Below are positions 1 to 4,655 of a stretch of DNA of 5,472 nucleotides, piece after piece. The DNA is taken from positions 1-5,472 of the forward strand of contig DOUP01000001.1 in assembly GCA_003520545.1 (NCBI GenBank), given 5' to 3'. The notes under the pieces are model-generated. The model was not told the origin of the DNA. It ran no database searches and was given only the letters and a program-made list of their open reading frames with translations. Made by a program: the position numbers and the translations under genes. This DNA comes from Maritimibacter sp. Its GTDB lineage: Bacteria; Pseudomonadota; Alphaproteobacteria; Rhodobacterales; Rhodobacteraceae. Each line of letters opens with the position of its first letter. The stretch's first letter is position 1.

Positions 1-1018
1 CTTCGGTCAGCGCGTCGATGATCTCGTCCAGATCGCCCGCCATGACCTCGCTCAGCTTGTAGAGCGTCAGGTTGATACGGTGGTCCGTCATGCGGCCCTG
101 CGGGAAGTTGTAGGTCCGAATACGTTCGGACCGGTCGCCGGAGCCGACTTGGGATTTACGGCTCGCGGCCCTTTCGTCATGCGCTTTTTGACGTTCAGCG
201 TCGTAGAGCCGGGTCTTGAGCACCTGCATCGCGATCTCACGGTTCCGGTGCTGGGATTTCTCGGAACTCACCACCACGATCCCGGTGGGAATATGCGTGA
301 TCCGCACGGCGCTATCGGTGGTGTTGACGTGCTGACCGCCTGCCCCCGAGGCGCGCATGGTGTCGATACGAATGTCGCCGGGGTCGATATGGATATCCAC
401 GTCTTCGGCCTCCGGCAAAACCGCGACGGTCGCCGCAGAGGTGTGAATGCGCCCGCCGCTTTCGGTCTCCGGCACCCGCTGCACCCGGTGCACGCCGCTC
501 TCGTACTTCAATCGCGCAAAGACGCCATCGCCCTTCACATGCGCGATGACTTCCTTCACCCCGCCAAGTTCGGTCAGGCTCTGCTCGACGATATCGAGGC
601 GCCAGCCCTGGCGTTCGGCATACCGCTGGTACATGCGCAAGAGATCCCCCGCAAAAAGCGAGGCTTCGTCCCCGCCCGTGCCGGGCCGAATTTCGATCAT
701 CGCCGGGCGCGCATCCGCCGCGTCACGCGGCAGCAGCGCCAAGCGCATCGCCTGTTCCATTTCCGGCAACCGCGCGCGCAGAACCGGGAGTTCTTCCTCG
801 GCCAACTCGCGCATGTCCGGATCGGACATCATCGCTTCCGCGTCTTCGATATCGGACAGGAGTTGCTTGAACGACTCGACTTGCTCCACCACCGGTTTCA
901 GTTCCGCGTATTCGCGCCCCACCTCCGCGATCTCATCACCGGACAGCCCTTGGGACATTTTCGCCTCAAGGAATTGAAACCGCTCTACGATCGCATTGAG
1001 TTTATCTATCGGAACCAT
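1..1018 (-). CDS. prfA: Peptide chain release factor 1 (RF1), 3' end cut by window edge
   Basis: RF1 recognises UAA and UAG stop codons in the ribosomal A site and triggers hydrolysis of peptidyl-tRNA in the cytoplasm. The 339 visible residues begin MVPIDKLNAI. A helical N-terminal domain covers about residues 1-100 and is followed by RPGTGGDEAS (111-120). The stop-codon-reading segment RVPETESGGRIHTS (181-194) carries the PxT tripeptide as PET (183-185). The peptidyl-transferase motif GAGGQHVNTTDSAVRITH contains GGQ at 227-229. A C-terminal stretch RSERIRTYNFPQGRMTDHRI (296-315) is typical of class I factors. RF1 is usually about 350-360 residues, so only some 12-20 residues and the stop lie beyond base 1. 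The ATG at 1018 has a GAGG Shine-Dalgarno (1025-1028) six bases upstream. It lies 55 bp after the DUF1499 gene and is probably co-transcribed with it. The GGQ glutamine is the known target of PrmC, whose gene often follows prfA but would be outside this window. Confidence 0.97.
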   Translation of the reverse strand, partial: MVPIDKLNAIVERFQFLEAKMSQGLSGDEIAEVGREYAELKPVVEQVESFKQLLSDIEDAEAMMSDPDMRELAEEELPVLRARLPEMEQAMRLALLPRDAADARPAMIEIRPGTGGDEASLFAGDLLRMYQRYAERQGWRLDIVEQSLTELGGVKEVIAHVKGDGVFARLKYESGVHRVQRVPETESGGRIHTSAATVAVLPEAEDVDIHIDPGDIRIDTMRASGAGGQHVNTTDSAVRITHIPTGIVVVSSEKSQHRNREIAMQVLKTRLYDAERQKAHDERAASRKSQVGSGDRSERIRTYNFPQGRMTDHRINLTLYKLSEVMAGDLDEIIDALTE

Positions 1019-1073
1019 GGCGAACCTCGTCGCCCATTGCCCCGGTCTGGTCAAGAGGCCCCGTCGCGCTATC

Positions 1074-1508
1074 TCACCCGGCGGGTTGCTCCTTCGCCTC
1101 AAGCTGGTCGAACCACCGCGTGACCTTGGCCGCGTTGACGCCCATGTCGCCCTGCCCGAAAACGAGGTGCGAGTGGACGTGTAGCGCGTCGTCTTCGACC
1201 CAGATCAAAGCAATATCCGGAAACCCCCAGAGTTTCGAGCGCGTCACGAAGGTCGCCGGATCATCGCCCGTGCCGACACGCTCCGTGCGCGGGGTCTTGG
1301 CCGCAATCTCCCGGAGCCGGTCAATCGCGTCCGGCGGCAATCCATCCAACGGCCGCACGATCTTGATACCGCCCATCTTTGGATGAACCCCCGGCTCCAT
1401 CGGGCCGGGCTTTTGCGACAGGCGGTCCATGGGCAACGGCGCGATGCGAACCCAAAGGCCCGCAAGCACGAGCAGAACAACCAGGCCAACGAGCAGTTTC
1501 CAAATCAT
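1074..1508 (-). CDS. DUF1499 family protein with N-terminal membrane anchor
   Basis: This 144-residue protein has no known biochemical role. Residues 4-20 (KLLVGLVVLLVLAGLWV) form one hydrophobic segment, a membrane anchor or uncleaved signal. The rest would then be outside the cytoplasm. The C-terminal half carries the pattern I associate with DUF1499: FVTRSKLWGFPD (87-98), then IALIWVEDDALHVHSHLVFGQGDMGVN (99-125), then AAKVTRWFDQLEA. The GQGDMGVN stretch corresponds to the family's G-x-SDLGVN segment. I chose the ATG at 1508 because GGAG (1515-1518) sits six bases before it and the anchor begins immediately. An in-frame ATG at 1658 would overlap the end of the upstream agmatinase-like gene by over 100 bases and adds 50 arginine/proline-rich residues that look like out-of-frame translation. 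It sits 37 bp after that gene and 55 bp before prfA, so it is likely an operon member. The family call rests on remembered motifs. Confidence 0.85.
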   Translation of the reverse strand: MIWKLLVGLVVLLVLAGLWVRIAPLPMDRLSQKPGPMEPGVHPKMGGIKIVRPLDGLPPDAIDRLREIAAKTPRTERVGTGDDPATFVTRSKLWGFPDIALIWVEDDALHVHSHLVFGQGDMGVNAAKVTRWFDQLEAKEQPAG

Positions 1509-1514
1509 TCTTTT

Positions 1515-1518
1515 CTCC
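1515..1518 (-). promoter_or_regulatory. Ribosome binding site deciding the DUF1499 start
   Basis: On the minus strand GGAG lies six bases before the ATG at 1508. It favours the 144-residue protein over the 194-residue reading from 1658. Confidence 0.7.
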
Positions 1519-1545
1519 AATCCGATGGGAAAACGACCGAGGGCG

Positions 1546-2505
1546 TCACCGCCGCGTTGCGCCCCAGAGCTGCAAAATTTCGGTCGCCACATGGGCCCCG
1601 GCCACGGCCGTCGCCCCGGTGGTGTCGAACGGCGGTGAAACCTCGACGATGTCGCCACCGAGGATGTTCACGCCCGCGATACCTCTCAAAACCGCGGCGG
1701 CCTGGGCCGAGGTCAAGCCACCCCAAACCGGCGTGCCGGTTCCGGGCGCGTAAGCGGGGTCGAGCCCATCTATGTCGAAGGTCAAATAGGCGTTCGCCCC
1801 GCCCACCACGTCCCGAATGCGCGCGGCAATCGTCTTGGGACCAATCTCGTGACACTCCGGCGCGTCGATGATGGTGATGCCAAGCGGGTCGTCGTTCGTG
1901 GTGCGAATGCCGATCTGGATGGAGCGTTCGACGTCGAGCAATCCTTCCTTCACCGCCTTGTAAACGAAGGTGCCATGGTCCACCCGGGTCGCGTCGTCGT
2001 CCGGCCAGCTGTCGGTGTGCGCGTCGAACTGGATCAACGCCAGCGGGCCATGCTTGGCCACATGGGCACGCAGGATGGGCAGCGTGATCGAATGATCCCC
2101 GCCCAGTGTCACGACGCCGCAATCTTGTGCCAGGATGCCTGCGATATGCGCTTCGATCCGCGCCGGTACATCCGACGGCTTGGCGTAATCAAACGCCATA
2201 TCGCCATAATCCGCGATGGCAAACGCGCTCATCACGTCGAAATCCCAGCCATAGGGTGCATCCGGGCTTTGCAGCGCCGAGGCCTCGCGGATCGCACGAG
2301 GCCCGAGCCGCGTGCCGGGACGATTCGTGACCGCCTGATCGAACGGGATGCCGGTCACCGCCACGTCTGCCGCACTCAAATCCTTGGTGAACCGGCGCCG
2401 CAAGAACGACGTGGCCCCGGCGAAGGTGTTCTCGAATCCCGGTCCCTTCAGGCTCTCGCGCGTGAAGGCTGCGTCGATCTCGTTCTGTGCGTCTTCCAGT
2501 GCCAT
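1546..2505 (-). CDS. speB: Agmatinase-family ureohydrolase (SpeB-like)
   Basis: Ureohydrolases of this family use two Mn(II) ions to hydrolyse a guanidino group and release urea. Agmatinase makes putrescine from agmatine in the cytoplasm. The 319-residue protein shows all expected metal-binding motifs: LGGDHS (134-139, His138), FDAHTDSW (160-167, Asp161, His163, Asp165) and FDIDGLDPAYAPGTGTP (243-259, Asp244, Asp246). Glu288 in VEVSPPFD is the conserved glutamate near the C terminus. Length is normal for the family (about 300-320). The start is placed at 2505 because AAAGGAG (2511-2517 on the minus strand) sits five bases upstream. An in-frame ATG at 2559 lies within an inverted repeat and has no better site. 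It is the first gene of the leftward block and is preceded by a 185-bp region rich in inverted repeats. No arginine decarboxylase or other polyamine gene is visible. Related enzymes act on guanidinobutyrate, guanidinopropionate or other guanidino compounds, so the substrate is inferred and the symbol tentative. Confidence 0.92.
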   Translation of the reverse strand: MALEDAQNEIDAAFTRESLKGPGFENTFAGATSFLRRRFTKDLSAADVAVTGIPFDQAVTNRPGTRLGPRAIREASALQSPDAPYGWDFDVMSAFAIADYGDMAFDYAKPSDVPARIEAHIAGILAQDCGVVTLGGDHSITLPILRAHVAKHGPLALIQFDAHTDSWPDDDATRVDHGTFVYKAVKEGLLDVERSIQIGIRTTNDDPLGITIIDAPECHEIGPKTIAARIRDVVGGANAYLTFDIDGLDPAYAPGTGTPVWGGLTSAQAAAVLRGIAGVNILGGDIVEVSPPFDTTGATAVAGAHVATEILQLWGATRR

Positions 2506-2510
2506 CCTGG

Positions 2511-2517
2511 CTCCTTT
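2511..2517 (-). promoter_or_regulatory. Strong ribosome binding site deciding the speB start
   Basis: The minus strand reads AAAGGAG five bases before the ATG at 2505. It is the best Shine-Dalgarno match in the window and rules in the 319-residue form over the 337-residue form starting at 2559. Confidence 0.8.
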
Positions 2518-2551
2518 GGCTGGCCTCTCTGGTGGCCCTTTGCTAAAGCGT

Positions 2552-2588
2552 TCCGCCAAGAACCTGAACCACTGGTTCTTTTGGCGGA
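2552..2588. repeat. Bulged hairpin in the speB-mazG intergenic region
   Basis: The left arm TCCGCCAAGAACC (2552-2564) pairs with GGTTCTT-TT-GGCGGA (2574-2588). All 13 pairs are Watson-Crick and two extra T bases bulge on the right arm. The loop is 2565-2573. Inside it is a shorter dyad, GAACCA-C-TGGTTC (2566-2578), which competes with the long stem and could be a protein operator. In the speB direction the hairpin ends 46 bases before the start codon. No T-tract follows on either strand, so it does not look like a terminator. Confidence 0.65.
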
Positions 2589-2615
2589 CCGCGTGAAACG
2601 CTCATATGATGCGCT

Positions 2616-2656
2616 GCGCCCCGCCTCATCCCTGTCTCAGGAATAAGGCGGGACGC
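2616..2656 (-). repeat. Long hairpin, fully paired only as minus-strand RNA
   Basis: Arms 2616-2634 and 2638-2656 pair over 19 positions around a 3-base loop. On the plus strand three positions are C-A mismatches (2619/2653, 2627/2645, 2630/2642). Read as minus-strand RNA all three become G-U wobbles, giving an uninterrupted 19-bp stem with loop AGA. It would lie in the 5' leader of a speB transcript starting upstream of 2656. There is no U-tract after it on the minus strand, so it is not a typical intrinsic terminator. The pairing was checked base by base; the role is unknown. Confidence 0.65.
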
Positions 2657-2690
2657 TTTAGCCATACGAAGAAAGCATTGGGAGCGCCAG

Positions 2691-3518
2691 ATGACCAGAC
2701 CTTCGAACGACATCGTGCATGATCCTGACGGCGGCATCGAACGGCTGCTGGAAATCATGCGTCGTCTGCGTGACCCCGACGCGGGTTGCCCCTGGGACAT
2801 CGAACAGGACTTCTCGACCATCGCACCCTACACCATCGAAGAAGCCTACGAGGTCGCAGACGCCATCGAGCGCGAGGCGTGGGAAGAGTTGCGTGGCGAG
2901 TTGGGCGATCTGCTGTTCCAATCCGTCTTCCACGCCCAGATGGCCGAGGAAAAAGGGCTGTTTTCCTTCCATGACGTCGCCAAGACCATGTCCGACAAGA
3001 TGGTGGCTCGGCATCCGCATGTGTTCGGCAGCGAGAGCCGCGACAAAAGCGCGGACCAGCAGACCGAGGATTGGGAAACGATCAAGGCCCAGGAGCGCGC
3101 CGCCAAGGACCGGGGCGGCGTGCTGGACGACGTGGCGCTCGGACTGCCCGCGCTGCTGCGTGCGGTGAAGCTCCAAAAACGCGCCGCCCGAGTCGGATTC
3201 GACTGGCCCGACATCGGGGAGGTGCTCGACAAGGTGACGGAAGAAACCCACGAAGTGATCGAAGCCCGGGACACGCTGACCCACGATGAGCTGACCGAAG
3301 AGGTCGGCGATCTGCTCTTCGTTCTTGCCAATGTCGCCCGTCATCTGGGCGTCGAACCGGAGGCGGCTCTGAGGGGGGCAAATGCCAAATTCGTGCGTCG
3401 GTTCGGGGGGATAGAGGCCGAACTTGCGAAGTCCGGTAAGCGCCCGGAGGACAGTGATCTCGAAGAGATGGACGCGCTTTGGAACGAGATGAAGCGGCGG
3501 GAAAAAGGCGAGAAATAA
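2691..3518 (+). CDS. mazG: Nucleoside triphosphate pyrophosphohydrolase MazG
   Basis: MazG hydrolyses nucleoside triphosphates to the monophosphate and pyrophosphate in the cytoplasm, cleaning the nucleotide pool. In E. coli it also affects ppGpp level through the MazEF system. The 275-residue protein has the two tandem MazG domains of the long form (E. coli about 263 residues). The N-terminal signature is RDPDAGCPWDIEQDF (27-41). The first metal-binding helices carry EEAYEVADAIE (50-60) and GELGDLLFQ (69-77; Glu70, Asp73). The second domain repeats this with EETHEVIEA (184-192) and EEVGDLLFVLANVARH (203-218; Glu204, Asp207). NAKFVRRF (231-238) and ALWNEMKR (262-269) match the substrate-contacting K/R and W/K segment near the C terminus. 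All key acidic residues are present in both domains. The ATG at 2691 has GGGAG (2680-2684) six bases upstream. It is divergent from speB. No mazEF toxin-antitoxin genes are beside it. Confidence 0.97.
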   Translation: MTRPSNDIVHDPDGGIERLLEIMRRLRDPDAGCPWDIEQDFSTIAPYTIEEAYEVADAIEREAWEELRGELGDLLFQSVFHAQMAEEKGLFSFHDVAKTMSDKMVARHPHVFGSESRDKSADQQTEDWETIKAQERAAKDRGGVLDDVALGLPALLRAVKLQKRAARVGFDWPDIGEVLDKVTEETHEVIEARDTLTHDELTEEVGDLLFVLANVARHLGVEPEAALRGANAKFVRRFGGIEAELAKSGKRPEDSDLEEMDALWNEMKRREKGEK

Positions 3519-3530
3519 AGCCGAGTATTC

Positions 3531-3557
3531 CAGTCAGGTATTGACCTGATTGTTTTT
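3531..3557 (+). terminator. Likely intrinsic terminator after mazG
   Basis: CAGTCAGGT (3531-3539) pairs with ACCTGATTG (3544-3552) over nine positions around the loop ATTG. The 3533/3550 pair is a G-U wobble in plus-strand RNA. Five T bases (3553-3557) follow at once. The stem starts 12 bases after the mazG stop codon. It is only moderately GC-rich, so termination may be partial. The inner 6-bp dyad TCAGGT-ATTG-ACCTGA overlaps the -35 of the candidate promoter downstream and could instead, or also, be an operator. Confidence 0.6.
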
Positions 3558-3569
3558 GTCGGAAATAAA
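3541..3569 (+). promoter_or_regulatory. Candidate promoter of the iron-binding protein gene
   Basis: TTGACC (3541-3546) matches the sigma-70 type -35 box at five of six positions. AATAAA (3564-3569), 17 bases further on, matches the -10 box at four of six. Transcription would begin near 3576, giving a leader of about 23 bases. The -35 sits inside a perfect dyad, TCAGGT-N4-ACCTGA (3534-3549), where a repressor could bind. Iron-responsive control (Fur-, RirA-, Irr- or IscR-type) is expected for such a gene, but I cannot assign the dyad to a regulator. Confidence 0.45.
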
Positions 3570-3587
3570 ACGTCCGAACGCAACAAA

Positions 3588-3592
3588 TGAGG
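3588..3592 (+). promoter_or_regulatory. Ribosome binding site deciding the iron-binding protein start
   Basis: TGAGG stands six bases before the ATG at 3599. The ATG at 3587 has no purine-rich site before it and its codon overlaps this motif. Confidence 0.65.
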
Positions 3593-3598
3593 TTTTCA

Positions 3599-4600
3599 AT
3601 GCTTCGCACAATGACGCTTGCCACCCTGCTGGGAGCCACGGCCCTGCCCGCTTTCGCCGACGTGAACGTGTATTCTTACCGCCAGCCCGAGCTGATCCAG
3701 CCGCTGGTCGACGGCTTCACCGAAGAAACCGGCATCGCCGTCAACGTGGCTTTTCTGAACAAGGGTATGGTCGAACGCCTCAAGGCCGAAGGTGACCGGT
3801 CGCCCGCCGATGTGATTCTGACCACCGACATTTCCCGCCTCGTCGAACTGGTGGACGCCGGCGTGACCCAGCCGGTCGAGAGTGACGTGCTCGCCGAGAA
3901 GATCCCGGCCAACCTGCGCGCCGACGACAACCAATGGTTCGCGCTGACCACCCGCGCCCGCGTGGTCTATGCCTCCAAAGAGCGTGTCGAGGAAGGCGCC
4001 CTCACCACCTACGAAGATCTGACCGATCCCAAGTGGGAAGGCCGGATCTGCACCCGCTCCGGTACGCACCCCTATAACGTCGCGCTCGCCGCCGCCTACC
4101 TCGTGCACAACGGCCCCGAGGAAACCAAGGAATGGCTCGAAGGCGTGAAAGCCAACCTCGCGCAGAAACCGCAGGGCAACGACCGCGCGCAGGTGAAATC
4201 CATCTGGGCAGGCGAATGCGACATCAGCCTCGGCAACACCTATTACATGGGCAAGATGCTCGCCGACCCGGAACAGACCGAATGGGCCAACTCCGTGCGC
4301 ATCGTGTTCTCGACCTTCGAAAACGGCGGCACTCATGTGAATGTCTCTGGCGTGGCGTTGACCAAAGCGGCACCCAACCACGACGAAGCCGTGCAGTTCG
4401 TTGAATACCTCGCCTCGGACGCCGCACAGGCGATCTATGCCGAAGCGGTCAGCGAATACCCGGTGGACCCGGCGGTCGAGGCCTCCGACCTGGTGCAAAG
4501 CTGGGGCAGCTTCACGCCGGACGACATCAGCCTGACGGACCTGGCCGCAGCCCGTTCCGATGCGCTGAAACTGATCCAGGAAGTCGATTTCGACGGTTAA
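3599..4600 (+). CDS. Periplasmic ferric-iron-binding ABC transporter protein (FbpA/FutA-like)
   Basis: Proteins of this family bind Fe(III) in the periplasm and hand it to an inner-membrane ABC permease. The 333-residue precursor starts MLRTMTLATLLGATALPAFA, a Sec signal peptide with probable cleavage after AFA (residue 20) and mature start DVNVYSYRQPE. Family features include VYSYRQ (24-29), the hinge-region segment ADVILTTD (70-77), GRICTRSGTHPYN (148-160, Tyr159) and the paired tyrosines in GNTYYMGKM (212-220, Tyr215/Tyr216), the classic iron ligands. GTHVNVSGVALTKAAPN (244-260) and FVEYLASDAAQAIYAE (267-282) are typical C-terminal-lobe sequences. Cys151 and Cys207 sit where several FutA-like proteins have a pair, so a disulfide is possible. 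I chose ATG 3599 over ATG 3587 because of the TGAGG site. It has its own terminator and is not followed by permease or ATPase genes, so those partners must be encoded elsewhere. Iron rather than another metal is inferred from the tyrosine pair. Confidence 0.92.
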   Translation: MLRTMTLATLLGATALPAFADVNVYSYRQPELIQPLVDGFTEETGIAVNVAFLNKGMVERLKAEGDRSPADVILTTDISRLVELVDAGVTQPVESDVLAEKIPANLRADDNQWFALTTRARVVYASKERVEEGALTTYEDLTDPKWEGRICTRSGTHPYNVALAAAYLVHNGPEETKEWLEGVKANLAQKPQGNDRAQVKSIWAGECDISLGNTYYMGKMLADPEQTEWANSVRIVFSTFENGGTHVNVSGVALTKAAPNHDEAVQFVEYLASDAAQAIYAEAVSEYPVDPAVEASDLVQSWGSFTPDDISLTDLAAARSDALKLIQEVDFDG

Positions 4601-4624
4601 TCCGCGAACCACTCGCGAACACTA

Positions 4625-4655
4625 CGTCCGGGCCTGTCACGGCTCGGGCGTTTTT
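4625..4655 (+). terminator. Intrinsic terminator of the iron-binding protein gene
   Basis: CGTCCGGGCC (4625-4634) and GGCTCGGGCG (4641-4650) form a 10-bp stem with two G-U pairs around a 6-base loop. TTTTT (4651-4655) follows directly. It starts 24 bases after the stop codon. On the opposite strand the two wobbles become A-C mismatches and no T-tract follows, so it should act mainly rightward. The stop codon of the convergent P450 gene (4637-4639) falls in its loop. Confidence 0.88.

Larger units (their letters stand above)
2542..2662. repeat. 121-bp region bounded by 16-bp inverted repeats
   Basis: The outer arms are GCTAAAGCGTTCCGCC (2542-2557) and GGCGGGACGCTTTAGC (2647-2662). They are inverted copies matching at 15 of 16 positions. 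The one mismatch pairs T2552 with G2652. Between them lie two further hairpins, at 2552-2588 and 2616-2656, each sharing bases with one outer arm. No obvious target-site duplication flanks the element and it contains no reading frame. It could be a dispersed intergenic palindromic repeat of the REP/RIME/MITE kind, or the regulatory region of the divergent speB and mazG genes. The inverted repeats are seen directly; the role is inferred. Confidence 0.65.

Noticed and set aside
80..1123. A 347-residue plus-strand reading frame opposite prfA
   Set aside because: It lies antisense to a clear RF1 gene, has an arginine/histidine-rich composition with no recognisable motif, and is the kind of long shadow frame common in GC-rich coding DNA.
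1509..1658. N-terminal extension of the DUF1499 protein from the ATG at 1658
   Set aside because: It would overlap the speB coding end, the added residues look like out-of-frame translation, and a good ribosome binding site supports the start at 1508.
1849..2646. A 265-residue plus-strand reading frame opposite speB
   Set aside because: The opposite strand encodes an intact ureohydrolase with every metal ligand; this frame has no recognisable domain.
2542..2662. An insertion sequence or active transposon
   Set aside because: There is no transposase frame inside and no clear target-site duplication; at most it is a non-autonomous or palindromic repeat.
2506..2690. A guanidine riboswitch upstream of the guanidino-hydrolase-like gene
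   Set aside because: The two hairpins do not carry the ACGR loops of the guanidine-II class, and I could not match guanidine-I or guanidine-III features. The loops read AGA and an unrelated 9-base sequence.
3596..4612. A 338-residue minus-strand reading frame opposite the iron-binding protein gene
   Set aside because: It is a mirror of the real gene in a complementary codon phase, shows no family motif or ribosome binding site that I can see, and overlaps the gene fully.
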